DNA of 64,000 nt, from assembly GCF_036785885.1 (NCBI RefSeq), contig NC_092330.1, forward strand, positions 3,630,525-3,694,524, written 5' to 3'. Shown one piece after another: positions 10,073-23,035 of this stretch. The notes beneath the pieces were generated by a model. It worked only from the letters and a program-made list of their open reading frames with translations, ran no database searches and was not told the DNA's origin. The DNA comes from Coffea arabica (taxonomy: Eukaryota > Streptophyta > Magnoliopsida > Gentianales > Rubiaceae). The first letter of the stretch is position 1; every line of letters starts with the position of its first letter. The translations under genes and the position numbers were made by a program.

Positions 10073-12855
10073 GTAAAATTTGTGTCCAAAGCTTTTCATG
10101 TTTTAGGACCTGTTTCGAACCTCAATTTTTTGACAAGTTTGTTTGTTACTAGTTTTTTAACAATTTTTGCTACAGGAACCCTAAAAAACTTGAAAAAAAC
10201 TTTTGGGAGTTGTCTGAAACTTTTAATGAAACGACCTCATTTTGGCCTAAAAGCTTGCAAAAAACTTTCTGGTCATATACTAAAACGACGTCGTTTGGCT
10301 CATTTTTTTGCCTGTCTTCATCAATAGCAAAGTAGAAGATCTCTCCATTTGTGTCAGCTCGTTGCACAGAAAGAAAGCTGCTCTAGTTGCTGCACCTCTG
10401 GAGAACCAAGCTACTCTTGCTTGTCGGAAGCTGATAAACCCAAAGCGAAGCGGCGGGTGAAGTTGGTGAGACCTCTACTGGTTTAGTAGTCTTGCAGTCG
10501 ATCCAGCTTTGTTCACCGAAGGTTCAGCATTTTGGAAGGATCACTGAAGTCCGCCAAAGCCTACGGTGGCTGATAGTTGTGTCCTCCACGACGGTCCGCC
10601 CAGCAACAACTACCCTTGTCCTTGCCGCTACAAAAGCCCTCTACTTTCAGGTGCCAAACATCAGTACCACAACTTACTGAATTGAGCTAGGTTGCTCCTT
10701 TTTTTTTTTAGATGCAGCTGATTATGTGTATTTCCCGGCAATGGCTGAGCAGTCGCTGTATATTAGATTCCTTTCCATTTGCTTCATTTTTTCGTTAGTT
10801 TTCTAAATCTTCTTGGCAAAAAATAGTTGGTGGGATTCTTGCTAATTTTTATGCCCTTTGTGGTACATTTGTTCTCTTTTTGATCTGATAGTGCTAGAAT
10901 TGCTTCGATATGTGTTTTTTCATCATTATTTTTTCTCTTTTCTTTCTTTCCTTTCGTGCAAAATGTCATCATTATTTTTTCTCTTTCTGATCTGGCATAC
11001 TTCGGCTCACATTCTTGCAAACTTCACCACATCATTTTGTAACTGGAAGTAATTTGATATATACTTGTGGTAATGTTGGAAGTCCAAAATTCTTCAGCAA
11101 GGAAAAATTATAAGTTTTCCCTTTGTCATTCTTTATGTTAACTTTAGCTATTCATGAAGCTCCAAACGACTCTATCAAAATTTTGAATCTAGTTGTTCAT
11201 TGGGGGAACGACAGTTGTCAATAATTGCTGAGTGTTTGCTATAATATGTTAACTAGGAATTTTCCTAGTTTAGTTCATATGCTATCATATGTCAACTAGA
11301 AATTGCTTATTATGATGCTAATACCAGCTTTATGATTCTGTCATTAGTTAATTTCTCCCTCTTGTTTGGCCCATTTTGTAGTAGTTATTTTTTGATCTTT
11401 TCTCTTTAAGGATCTCATTTGCATCTAGAGCTTCTGGTTTATTTCTTTTTTTTTTTACCATCTAGAGATGATGCATTTGGCCACATCATTCATAGTTGAG
11501 TGGATGTGGCATTTATAAATTTATGGGATAAAATATCAGCTTATTGTGCTCTAAAAGGTTTTTTTATAAATTTGAAGACTTCATGTAGTTACATTTGATT
11601 TGTCCGTGGGTGAAATTCGTTGAGACAAGTTACAAGGAGTTGTCGTATTAATGAATCACCTGGGACTGCTTCTTCCCTAGTGAAATGTTTAGATGATATG
11701 CTAAGAAATAGAAAGTAATATTGACAAAGGATAATGTAAGTTTCTGCTTATATAGGATTAGCTTGAGAAATCTTGTTGCTCTTTATCTTTTTATAGTTTA
11801 TATGCAATTAGAAGGTACGTTCAGAGTGTATTTGCTAAGGCTAAATGAAAACATTAGTCTCAGTGAGTGTTTTCATGACATAGTGGAAAAGATATTGCAA
11901 CATTGAGAAAGTAAGTTGTGCAGTTGTTCTCTTGAGAAACAGAGGATCACCTTGAAGAAATTTTGTAATCCGGCTTGTATCTGTTTGATGAATAAGTTAT
12001 ATTGCAAAATGTTCAGCCAATACATTTGAAGTCATTTTGGTTTGCTTACTAGCAACAAGACAACTCTTGAGTTTTCCTTCTCCAGAGTGTTGGAAATTGA
12101 AACATATCATGCTAAACAAAATTGCATGAGTGCCTCGCCACTCCTGCTACTATTGACTTTTCTACAACTTTGAACACAGTATTCATTTTATTTTTGTGTC
12201 TCTGGTCTTCCTGTGCCTGCCCAAATAAAAATTGAAAGTCAAAATGAAATAAGTAAATGGACAGAAAAAAGTACCTTAATGCTAACATTCTATCTACAAA
12301 AAGTTTCTTGTGCAATATTTTTGTTGTGTTTTGATTCGAGAAAAATAGAGTTAGCATAATTTATGGCCAATTCTATGTTTACTTTTTAATATTTTGAATG
12401 TGGAATTCCATTAGGCAATTTAGCATAGGTTTCTACTTTATTATAGAAACAAATAATTAAGCTATCCTCTACAATTTGAGACGCAGGCATACTTTCTTTT
12501 GTTAACAGGTTTATGCTGCTGCGCACTAGATCTATTTCTAGAGGTTTGTATTAGGGAATTTCAATTACTGTTACCTGCATGTTGGATTGTTTCCTTCTCC
12601 AGAGCTAACTATCTTATTTTTTTCACTATTGGAAAACTCGTACTTCTTGATCCTGTGAGCGCTTGCTAGTCCGAGTGTGGAGAGAAAGGCTTACAACTTT
12701 GCATTACCAATTACTTCAAGGTATTCATTACACGTGCTTCACCTGTTGTTCCAAAATTGCTATATATGCTGTGAAAATAGATGCTAGTCTCCCTTTTGCA
12801 TGCTTTATGGCCAATTTCGCTAATAAATATGTTGTGCATAAAGATAAGAAAACAA

Positions 12856-13671
12856 ATGGCAAGTAAAGCTATTTCATCAAGGCAAGATCGAGCCCAATTT
12901 TCAATGGAGAGAGAACTTGAATTTGCGGAGTACTTGGTGGAATTTAAAAGAGTTAATAGAATGAACAAGGGAAACCTGAAGAGTAAGGTCTTCCCCACAA
13001 TAATTGATAAATTTGCTAAAAAAGGGTGCCATTTTGACCTATCTCAAATCAAGGCAAAGTATTATGCATTACACAGTCTCACACAAGAATACAATCGCAT
13101 GCGATTGAGAGTCATTGGGGCCGGCTGGGATCCTCTCTTGCATATTGTAACCATGGACGAAAGCCAATGGCAAGCTGTGATTAAGGTGGATGCATTATTT
13201 TTTCCTGTTGTGTTACACATACTTTTAGATCAGCCCTAATTTTTTGCGCCTACATCTTATGTTCTTTTTGGTGTTAAATGTGTAGGAGAATCTATCATTC
13301 GAGAATTATCACAAGAAGGACTGCCATGTCTTCTACATTTTGTTGGAGGTGTTTGACAAAATGGATGTCCAAAGGTGATATGTAAGGGATTCAAACCAGC
13401 CATCAGTTGACATCAATGGAAGAGGCAAAGTCAATCACCAAACAATATGGGTGGACAAGGCCCAGAGCACGTGGACTTGACTAATGATATGAACCCGCCT
13501 ATGCAGTCAATTAGGAAATCGGATGCCAAACATTCAAAAGGCAAAGGGAAAAGGAAGACGCTGGAATCTTCATCCGCCAGAAATCAAGACAGCGACCTCC
13601 TGCGTGGTCTAAGTCGCATTTCCTACAACAATGCAATATCTTGGATGGATGTAACTTTCGCTTTCGATTAG
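12856..13671 (+). pseudogene. PIF/Harbinger ORF1, Myb/SANT-like DNA-binding protein
   Basis: An ATG at 12856 opens a frame of about 110 codons reading SMERELEFAEYLVEFKRVN, with the spaced aromatic and basic residues of a Myb/SANT-like (Myb_DNA-bind_3) domain and the ESQWQAVIK end typical of PIF ORF1. A GT donor follows at 13186. An AG acceptor (13284-13285) leads into ENLSFENYHKKDC..., which then suffers a frame change before the polar, lysine-rich tail at 13447-13671. In this superfamily the protein helps bring the transposase to the element ends. The copy is probably inactive. Confidence 0.7.
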
Positions 13672-14275
13672 AGCACGTCTCGGAGCATAGATGCCTCACC
13701 TCTCCCACCTCCCATATCTGTTGCTGTTGCTGCTCCCCCAGTTTACTTGGATGATGGCCTTTATTCGGTGGTTAAGGCAAACAAAGCTTTAGAAAATATA
13801 GAAGGCTTGCTCGATAAAATAGCGGTCACAGCAGCTGTGACCTTGGCTGATTCCCCTGCCCATCAGAGGATATTTTTGAGTCAGAAGAGTAAGGTTAGGA
13901 AGCGGTTATATGCACTAAAGATTAGGAGGGCGAACTAGATGACTGAGACCATTTCTGCCTAGAGCGTCTTCCCATTTTAGATTGCTTTGAACATATGTGT
14001 TAATGTAATAGATTTTCATTCATGATTGCCAGATGCTTGTTTTCTTTGTTGGGACAAGTTTAAACAATAACAGCTGTGACTTTTCATGGTTTGGATCATG
14101 TTAAGACTTACCAAAATAGTGCTCCATTTCAAATACTTGACTTGTTCAAAATAATAAATATGACTTTTACTTCAATATAAGAGTAACTTCTAAGTTGATA
14201 TACTTGTTAATTATTTTATTTGGTGCTTATCCGTCACATGTTTTCAAGGTGTAGGTGTTGCCTTTCTCGACATAA

Positions 14276-15480
14276 ATGGATAGGGCTCCGCCTAATTTTG
14301 GAGTGAATTTAGATGACCCAAATGATGCAAGAAATACTGCAACTGTTGTGCTAATACTATCGTGACACTTTCAAAGGCATCAGGTACCAAGGACAAGACA
14401 GCTAGTCCGAACAAGTGCTATGTCAGGTTAGGACTGGGTTGACGAGCTGTTGGACGGACATTGCACTAGGATGCTCGAGAACATGCACATGAGTATGGCT
14501 ACGTTTGTTCAGCTATGCCGAATATTACGGGAAGGTGGATACATTACTGAGGGTTCCTGTGATAAAGTGTCTTTAGAGGAAGGAGTAACAGTTGCTTTAT
14601 ATGGTGTGAGCCATGATTTGACACAAAGAGTGCAAGGTGAGCGATTCCAGCATTCCACTGAGACAATTCATCGACATGTGCGTCGGCTGTGTCAGGCCTT
14701 AGTGCAATTAGCACCTATTGCATTCCGACATAGGAACACAGATGCTACTCATCCTAGAATACGGAATAATAGATGGTTTTATCCCTGGTTTAAGGTACTT
14801 GCCCCTCTCCCTAAAATACTAAATTAAATTGCATATAACTTATGGCAAAACTTGTAATGTAGAATGCATTAGGACTATTGATGGAACCCATGTCTCGGTA
14901 AGAGTGCCAAGAGAGGAACATGATGCCTTTCGTAATAGAAAGGGCACGATTTCACAAAATATTTTACTGCATATGACCACGATATGAGGTTTGTATACGT
15001 CAGAGCTGGTTGGGAAGGTAGTGTCCATGATAGTTGTGTTTTGTTGGATGCTATTTCCAATTCCAGTGCAGTATTTCCCGTACCATCGATTGAAAAATAT
15101 TACGTAGTTGATGCAGCGTAGAGACACATGCCAGGTTTCATGGCCCCTTTCAAGAGTGGTTCAGGAAGGAGGTCACAGACAGCACAGAAACGATTATTTA
15201 ATCGCCGCCATTCTTCAATTCGAAATGTGACAGAGAGAACGTTTGGGGTATGAAAAATGAGATTTAAAATTTTGAAAGATCCTATGAAAAACTATCCTAT
15301 TAGGGTACAGAGAAACATTGTAGTGGCGTGCTGTGTACGGCACACTTTCATTAGGGAAATGCAGCCATATGACTTTTACTTGACGGATGCTGCTAATATG
15401 GATATCGGAGGTACTGAGGGAGCTCAAATGCCACAATTTCAAGTCACTCTAGAAGCACTCCATGATTGGAAGGAATTATG
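14276..15480 (+). pseudogene. PIF/Harbinger DDE transposase
   Basis: The frame around 14450-14794 (MHMSMATFVQLCRILREGGY...HRHVRRLCQAL) is the helix-turn-helix N-terminal part of a plant Harbinger transposase. A likely intron (donor near 14794, acceptor at 14861-14862) separates it from the DDE nuclease. The nuclease shows IDGTH (first D), a VHDSCVLLDAI equivalent (second D), and NVTERTFGV (E). Several stops and frame changes interrupt it, including at 14985 and 15252. The C-terminal part reads KNYPIRVQRNIVVACCV. The Copia element inserted about 80 bp after the end of this gene. Confidence 0.75.
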
Positions 15481-15559
15481 AAATGCAATGGCTGATCACA
15501 TGTAGATGCACCGAAATAAGTAGTATATGGTGGCTTGTCCTAGTTTCCACACTGATTAC

Positions 15560-15797
15560 TGTAGGAATCTTAAATGCGTAATCTTAGGAGATATTTTAGG
15601 TAAATTGAATGAGTAATCTTAGGAGATATTTTAGGTAAATTAGTGGAGGAAATTAGGGTGAATAAACTGTCTCTAAAATTAACGGAATTAGGTGTAGACT
15701 TTCCTTGTTTAGTGTACCAGAAAATTGTATATATAGATTAGAATGAATTGTAGGAAATATACTGAATTAATAAAATCTTTTTGATTCTTTTACAACA
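15560..15797 (+). repeat. Copia 5' LTR
   Basis: Starts TGTAGGAATC and ends TTACAACA. It contains two tandem copies of a 35-bp unit (gtaatcttaggagatatttt...) near its start, also present in the 3' LTR. Confidence 0.9.
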
Positions 15798-15809
15798 TGG
15801 TATCAGAGC
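15798..15809 (+). other. Copia primer-binding site
   Basis: TGGTATCAGAGC directly follows the 5' LTR. It is the usual Copia sequence complementary to the 3' end of initiator methionine tRNA. Confidence 0.9.
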
Positions 15810-15960
15810 TCGTCTAGGGTTCTGGAAAAAAAAATCACCTTTGCTTCTTGTCAATTCCAGCCTTAATTGCTGGTTCCTTTCTTATTCTCTCCAGCCTTCA
15901 TTGTTTTTCCTTTTACTATACATGTTTTTCTTCCCACCAATTACTTGATTCTATTCAATC

Positions 15961-16641
15961 ATGGCGGATGCTACATTCTCAACGCGACAATTGTCTTTAA
16001 CTGTGGAAGAGGAACAAATTACACGGAGCACAACAAAGGTTCAAAACATCCAGGCAGCATATAGACTAAATGAAAAAAATTATTTGAAGTGGTCTCAATT
16101 GGTTTGAACATTCCTGAAAGGAAAAGGAAAGTTGAGTCATCTATTAGAAATAGCACCGGATAGTGAAACGGCGAGGTTTGAAGCATGGGAAAAAGAGGAT
16201 TCAATGATCATGTCTTGGTTATGGAATTCCATGATTCCTGAAATTAGCGATAGGTGTATGTTTCTTCCTACAGCAAAAGCAATTTGGGATGCCCTTCATC
16301 AGACATGTTCCAAGGTTAATAATGCAGCTCTTATCTATGACATTAAGACAAAGACAACTGGAGCAAAACAAGAGACAAAAATAGTGACGGAGTATGCCAA
16401 TTTTTTGCAAAACCAGTGGCAGGAACTGGATTATTACAAGACACTTGATTTGAATTGTAGCAAATGTGTAGTGTTTATCAAAAAGTTCATAGAAAGGGAC
16501 CGAGTTTATGATTTTTTGACTGGCCTAAACTCTGAATTCGATCTTGTACAAATTCAAATTCTAGGCAAGTCAGAATTTCCCTCTCTAACCGAAGCAAATC
16601 CCAGGTACGTGCAGAAAAAAGTCGCAGGGGTATTATGTTAG
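15961..16641 (+). pseudogene. Copia gag remnant
   Basis: An ATG at 15961 opens a frame with the usual gag beginning (NYLKWSQLV). It is stopped by TGA at 16105 and then continues in the same frame through LEIAPDSETARFEAWEKEDS and the UBN2-type gag core (WDALHQTCSKVNN) to a TAG at 16639. A single substitution explains the internal stop. No CCHC knuckle follows. Confidence 0.8.
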
Positions 16642-16689
16642 AATTACCTTCAATGGAAAATTCAGCTCTTTTAATTTCCAAACCTCAGC

Positions 16690-19600
16690 GGTTGGACTAG
16701 CTAAGGAGCATGATGGACTTTATTACTTGGATACATCAAGTCAACCAGAATCTAGTAAATCTGTCATGTCCATATTGTCTTCACCCTCCAATAAGGATGT
16801 CATCTAGTTGCATCATAGACATCTAGGTCATGTGTCTTTTTCTGCACTAAAAATAATGTTTCCCTCCTTGTTCAAGGAATTTGATGTTCAGTATTTCCAT
16901 TGTGATATTTGTGAGTATGCTAAACACACTCATGTACCATTTTCTATCGTCTTCTCCTTTCTTTTTAATCCATAGTGACATTTGGGGGCCATCAACTATT
17001 CCAACCATCTCAAGGTCTAAGTGGTCTGTCACACATTTATCGATGATTGCACAAGAGTCTCTTGGATCTATTTACTCAAAAATAAGTCTAGTTTGAGTCA
17101 TATTTTCCCTGTTTTTCATGCAATAACTCAAAATCAATTTGGAACCAAGATAAAATACTTTGTTCAGATAATACTCGTGATTATTTCAATCAAACCTTGA
17201 GTTTGTTTTTCCAAAAAGAAGGAATCATACATGAATCATCCTGTATCATCACTCCACAACAAAATGGAGTGGCAGAACGAAAAAATCGACATCTTCTTGA
17301 GTGCTCTAGAGCCATACTGTTTAAACAAAATATGCCAAAAGCATATTGGGGAGAAGCTGTACTCAAATCAACTTATGTCATAAATAGGATTCCTTACAGG
17401 ATCTTGGGTTTTCAAAGTCCACTAGATAACCTATCCAAATTCTACCTCTATATTCGATCTTCCTTTCATCTCACTCCTTGAATTTTTCGATATACTTCCT
17501 TTGTTCATGTCCATAGTCATAACCGTGGGAAATTAGATTCTCGTGCTCGTAAGTGTGTCTTCGTGGGGTACTCATCTACTCAAAAGGGTTACAAATGTTA
17601 TCATCCACCTAATAGAAAACTCTATGTCTCGGCAGATGTTACATTTGTTGAAAATAAACCCTATTTCATCACTCCTTATCTTCAGGGAGAGTTAGATACA
17701 CTTGGAAATAAGGAGTTAAAATTTCACCTTTTAGAGTTGTCCAAATCTGAGTCATCCAAACCTGAATTCGAGAGTCAATTCCTCAATCTGATGTGGTAGA
17801 AGGAAAAAAAGAAGAAGATCGTAAAATCTATGACTGGTTCCGATTTGACCAAGTGTATATAAGGAAAGAAGATCCCATTGTAGTTACAAGGCAAGACCAA
17901 TCCTCTGAACCAAGTTTCGGGAATGACGTAACAATGAGCGAATCAAATCTGAATTCTACACCACCGACTGACCATTCTTCCAGCACTAAATCACCTTGTC
18001 ATGAGCCTCTTAGCCTTGACCAGGACCTACATCTACCTGTTGCTGTAAGGAAAAAAACCCGAGAATGCACCAAAAGACCCCTATACCCATTGTCTCACTT
18101 TGTGTCTTTTGAGAAGTTTTTCCCAAACCATCAAAACTTCCTTTCCACCTTAAACATAGTCTCTATTCCTAATTTATTGTCTGAAGCATTATCAAAGAAA
18201 GAATGGAGACTTGCTATGGAAGTACAAATGGATGCATTAGAGAAGAATGAGACCTAGGAATTAGTTAAGTTACCAAAGAACAAGAAAGTAGTGGGCTGTA
18301 AGTGGGTGTATGCAGTAAAGTTTAAGACAGATGGGTCCCTAGAACGCTATAAGGCGAGATTAGTCATGAAAAGATACACATAGACATATGGAGTAGATTA
18401 TAGGGAAACGTTTGCTCCAGTAGCAAAGATGAATATAGTAAGAATTCCGCTATCTTTGGCTGTTAATTTTGATTGAGAATTGTAGCAGTACGATGTGAAG
18501 AATGCTTTTCTTCATGGAAAATTAGAAGAGGAGATTTATATGAGCATTCCACCGGGATTTAGTGGGATTGACAAGAACAAGGTTTGTTCGTTAAAAAAGA
18601 CATTATATGGGCTGAAACAATCCCCACGTGCTTGGTTTGGATGATTTGCCAAGGTAATGATAGCTAATGGTTACAAGCAAAATCAAGGAGATCATACTCT
18701 GTTCATCAAGCATTCAGTCTTCGAGGAAGTTACTGTTTTGATTGTATACGTGGATGACATTATAGTGACAAGAAACGATGAAGTAGAGAAAAAAAATTTG
18801 AAGTGGTGCCTAGTCAAGGAATTTGAAATAAAGGATTTAGGAAAATTGAAGTATTTTCTAGAAATTGAAGTGGCTCGATCAAGGCAGGAAATTTTTATTT
18901 TTCAACAGAAGTATGTTATGGATCTGCTCAAGGAAACAGGCATGACAGCGAGCAAACCAGTTGGAACTCCTATTGAACAGAACCACAAATTAAGTGAGGC
19001 TTATGGAGATAAAGTAGTGGACTGAGAGATGTACCAAAAACTTGTTGGGAAATTCATTTATCTCGCACATACTAGGCCAGATGTAGCTTATTCAGTCAGT
19101 GTTATTAGTCAGTTTATGCATGATCCTAGAGGAGTTCATCTACAAGCAGTTTATCAAGTGCTTCATTACTTAAAGGCATATCCAGGGAAGGAAATTTTAT
19201 TCAAAAGGGTCCTGGGATTGATCTGGCAATTACACAGATGCAGACTTTGCAGGGTCTCTAGTCGACAAGCGATCAACTTTGGGATATTGTACATTTCTTG
19301 GAGGAAACTTAATATCCTGGAGAAGCAAGAAACAAAGTGTGGTAGCAAGGTCAAGCGCTGAAGCAGAATTTAGAGCTATGGCAACAGGGATATGTGAATT
19401 ATTGTGGGTTAAAATTATCCTAGAAGACTTGAGGATTCAATGGAGCAAACCGATGAAGCTATACTGTGATAACAAATCTGCTATAAGTATAGCTCACAAC
19501 CCAGTGCAATATGATCGGACGAAGTACATAGAGATAGATAGGCACTTTATTAAAGAGAAGCTAGAAAATGAACTGATTTGTACTCTGTATGTTCCGACAG

Positions 19601-19725
19601 GACTTCAACTTGCAGATGTGATGACAAGGGACTGTGTAGCAATATGTTTCATGAGAGTGTTGTCAAGTTGGGAATGGACGATCTATATTCACCAGCTTGA
19701 GGGGGAGTGTAGGAATCTTGAATGA
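16690..19725 (+). pseudogene. Copia pol remnant (integrase, RT, RNase H)
   Basis: In order: a GAG_pre-integrase zinc-binding segment (HHRHLGHVSFS...CDICEYAKHTH) near 16810-16930; the integrase end with TPQQNGVAERKNRHLLECSR near 17255; reverse transcriptase from about 18250, with [34 protein letters not shown] and the catalytic YVDDIIVT near 18747; then RNase H to 19725 (SAEAEFRAMATG, DNKSAISIAHNP). At least six in-frame stops and several shifts break it. The protease is absent. Confidence 0.85.
19697..19707 (+). other. Copia polypurine tract
   Basis: TTGAGGGGGAG lies immediately before the 3' LTR and is the expected plus-strand primer. Confidence 0.85.
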
Positions 19726-19945
19726 GTAATCTTAGGAGATATTTTAGGTAAATTGAATGAGTAATCTTAGGAGATATTTTAAGTAAATTAGTGGAGGAAA
19801 TCAGGGTGAATAAGTTGTCTCTAAAATTAAGAGAATTAAGTGTAGACTTTCCTTATTTAGTATACCAGAAAATTATATATATAAATTAGAATGAATTGTA
19901 GTTAATATACAGCATTAATAAAATCTCTTTGATTCTGTTACAACA
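19708..19945 (+). repeat. Copia 3' LTR
   Basis: It has the same length (238 bp) and the same ends as the 5' LTR. Confidence 0.9.
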
Positions 19946-20390
19946 ATTACTTGATTCCCATGTAGTCCAAACTAGTTTTTTGTATAATATGACTCTTTTT
20001 TAATATTTGTTGAATATTTGGTATGTAATAATTGAAGCCTTCTGGTGATATACTTGTTTACTAGATTCCTTGCCACTTATATGAATGCGGCGTTTTCACA
20101 ACTTCCCCTAATTATTTTGGCAAAACAAATAATTTGCATACTTATTTGAGATTGCATATTACTGTGAAATATATGAAAATCGATACGTTGACCTATTTGT
20201 ATCAACTGGTTGAAAAAGTGAAAAAAAAATTTTGCTATAGTAAAGTTTATAAAAAACTTATATAGTAAAATTTTTTTACAACTTCTACAGTGATCTACAG
20301 TAAAGTTTTAGACAAATTTCTAAAAAACTTAGATTCCAAACGGGGCCTTAATCTGGAAGTCATTGCTGAGTCATTTTGTTTTGGTCATAG

Positions 20391-21352
20391 GGATTGAATC
20401 TTGCTTATGAGGAAATAATTCCTAAGGCAGTTGAAAGGCATTGCTGTAGGCATATATGCAGCAATTTCAAGAGTCAATTTCCATGTATCTTACTTAGCAA
20501 TTTTTTCTAAAAGGCAACTAAAAGCTATGATTCAATAGGACAAAATGATGCAATAGCAAGTATTAAAAACATTAACATAAATGCTTGGAAATATATGAAT
20601 AAAACCCCAAGAATTGCCTCGTGTAGACTCGTATTCTCAACTGAGTTGAAGTGTGACCATGTCACAAATAATTTTACCGAGTCTTTTAATGCTTGGATTG
20701 ATGATCTAAAAGGAAAGACCATATTCACTTTGGTTGATGGTTTAAGAAGAAAGTTCAAGAAAAAAAAATGCACAAAAGGTACCAGAAAGGGTGCACCTTG
20801 ACTGGTTACATTACTCTCAGAATTGTTGAGAAACTAAAAGAAATTGGCCAAGTATCAAGAAAATGTGAGATGCATATGGCTAGTGAAAACACATTCGAGA
20901 TTGGTGATATGGACAAAACCTACATAGTCAACTTGAGCCAAAGAATTTGTGATTGTGGTGCTTTTCAACTTTTTGGAATTCCATGCAAGTATGCAGCATT
21001 AGGAGTTATATACATAGGAGAGAAAAACTAGAGAACTACTATGAAGCTTGGTTCACCAAAGACATGTACTTAAAAACTTGTTTCCACATGATTCATCCCA
21101 TTCCTGATGTGAAAAGATGGCCTCCTATGCCTGAAATGATGCCAACAACTATGTTGCCACCACTTCTGAGAAGAGCTCCTAGTAGACCAAAAGTAAATAG
21201 AAGAAGAGAAACTGATAAAACTGCTTGCACAGCATAGGCAAAGAGGTCAAGCACTCTTAAGTGTGGAAATTGTGGAACTTTTTGTCACAATAAGAGTACT
21301 TGCAAAGGAGCACCTATGCAGAAAAGGAATAGCAACAATACTCCTGCTGAAC
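20391..21352 (+). pseudogene. MULE transposase, C-terminal part with SWIM and CCHC motifs
   Basis: It resumes immediately after an AG acceptor (20389-20390), in frame with the piece ending at 10072, with GLNLAYEEIIPKAVERH. It passes through TNNFTESFNAWIDDLKGK, typical of the C-terminal half of MULE transposases. A SWIM zinc finger follows (CDCGAFQLFGIPCKYA), in which the usual final histidine is tyrosine. Near 21262 there is a CCHC knuckle (CGNCGTFCHNKSTC). Stops and frameshifts show it is dead. Short exon-like pieces may continue to about 21860. Confidence 0.75.
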
Positions 21353-22609
21353 AGGTATACATTGGCCAAAATATGGTAATAACAGTTGTATCCTAACTAT
21401 TACTTACAACTATACTGAATTTGGAATCACGGATAGCAAACAGAAAAGGCAGATGAGGCAAAGGAATGGCTAATGCAGGCTTGTCAGCAGCTGTTCTCTA
21501 GGTAAATTGCAGTTATCATAATCATTCCTCCCCTACTTGAGTTATATATAGCAAATCTCATTGCAACTTACATCTCATGTTTTAGGATCATGCACAAGGA
21601 AATATACCTGTTGTACATTCCAATCAAGGGAGCAATCAAAGTCCTCTAAGTCATAATGGAGCAATACATGTTCAAGTGAATGTGCAAACTACTACAACTA
21701 CTCATGCTAATAGAAAGGTATGCCAATGATCTGCTATCCCATATTTTTGTCAATAACCTAACTAGTAGCTACTATTTTTTGTCTAATGTAGTTTATGTCT
21801 CAAATGTAATAGAAAGAAAGGCCTTTTGGACACAATCCTGCAAGTCCTGCAGCAAGAGTTGGTGGTAGGACCAAAAAATCCAAGTTTGCTCTAACTAATC
21901 CTGTTGTTCCAATTTCACCGCTATTACATCTCAAAATGCTAATTTGTTAGCATAAACGCATCTACAAATTAGCATCCCAAAAATTAGTAGTACCAGTAGT
22001 TTCAGCATGCTGTTTTGACAAGTTTGCTAAATTCCAGTTGTTAGTTATGTCTACTTGAACCTCTTTTGTTAATGCTTTTGTTAATGTCTTCTTACTTACA
22101 GTCATTAAGAACTGTGGAATTGCAATCCTCACCATTTGCATATAGTGTTTGATGTAGATGGTGTTTTGTACTATTGGATTGTAGTGATGCACACGTGGTC
22201 TTCTTACTGATATGCTTAAGACATTTTAGCTAATGTAGTGTCCTTATTTGATCTTTAATTTCGTTTGCTTTTCATACATAACTATTTGCAAACTTGGCAT
22301 AGTGGATGACTAAGAAATAATGTAGCTGTTCATTACTTCACTCTGAAATCTAAAAAGCTGTGTACATGGGTTTACATTGGTGCTTAAAAGAATTCCAACT
22401 AACTTAGCCTTTTGGTATGAATCTCTTATCACCAGAAAGGGCATCATTTAGTTTGTACAATCTTGCAGTAGATTAACATGAGTTCATTGAATTGATTTTA
22501 TAATAGTGTGAGGTTTATAGCTAATAAATATTTGAATGAAAATAAATATAGCTATTAGTGTGAAGTTTATGATGATCAGCACATTCCCAAAGGCTCTTGG
22601 TTTCAGAAA

Positions 22610-22912
22610 TTACTTTGGCTCTTGCATTGGCCCCTCAACTTGCTTGACTAGAATGCCATCTCGGTTTCTACTTTTAACTAGTCCTCTCTTTGCATTGAGG
22701 TTGCTTCTTTTGCTATTTACTTCTTCTTTTTCACCTCCATCATACCATTCAAAATACCTGCACTTTGCACAACGGAAATACAACTTGTCCAGATTCTTTT
22801 CACTCTCTGATATCATCACGGTTGCCTTGCGATTACAGTGGCAAAACTTGTTTTCAATGGAGAAAGATGTGAGTGAATTCCATGATTCTCCCCTATGGCT
22901 TGAAGAGGCCAT
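22610..22912 (-). CDS. GRF-type zinc-finger ORF carried by the MULE
   Basis: A 100-residue open frame starting at an ATG on the strand opposite to the MULE transposase. Residues 24-57 read CHCNRK...YFRCAKCRYFEWYD, the CxC...C..CxFFxW pattern of a GRF zinc finger, a nucleic-acid-binding module common in plant transposons. The remainder is lysine/glutamate-rich. A TATA box lies about 125 bp upstream. It lies between the transposase remnant and the right terminal repeat, so it is probably a second element gene. Intact as an ORF; activity is unknown, and further exons are possible. Confidence 0.6.
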   Translation of the reverse strand: MASSSHRGESWNSLTSFSIENKFCHCNRKATVMISESEKNLDKLYFRCAKCRYFEWYDGGEKEEVNSKRSNLNAKRGLVKSRNRDGILVKQVEGPMQEPK

Positions 22913-23035
22913 AGTTGCAGGTAAAACTTTTAACTCTGAGCTCTAAACACAGCACAACAAATTAACTTTGTTAGCACTCCAAAACTTGTAGCAAAGAATG
23001 ATAATAGGTTGAGGGTGTAGAGGTAGTTAAGCTGC

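Larger units (their letters stand above)
15560..19945 (+). mobile_element. Ty1/Copia LTR retrotransposon, decayed
   Basis: Two 238-bp LTRs (TGTAGG...ACAACA) bracket a primer-binding site, gag and pol remnants and a polypurine tract. A perfect 5-bp duplication ATTAC flanks it (15555-15559 and 19946-19950). By hand I count about 19 differences between the LTRs (roughly 92% identity), so this is not a recent insertion. Only gag, integrase, reverse transcriptase and RNase H are legible. The region that should hold the zinc knuckle and protease is missing. Confidence 0.9.
10106..20347 (+). mobile_element. PIF/Harbinger element containing a Copia insertion
   Basis: The left end reads GGACCTGTTTCGAACCTCAA. 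The right end, reverse-complemented, reads GGCCCCGTTTGGAATCTAAG, giving imperfect terminal inverted repeats of PIF type. The flanks are TTA (10103-10105) and TTA (20348-20350), the usual 3-bp PIF/Harbinger target duplication. It encodes the two proteins of the superfamily: a Myb/SANT-like protein and a DDE transposase. Subtracting the Copia element and its TSD leaves about 5.85 kb. Confidence 0.85.
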
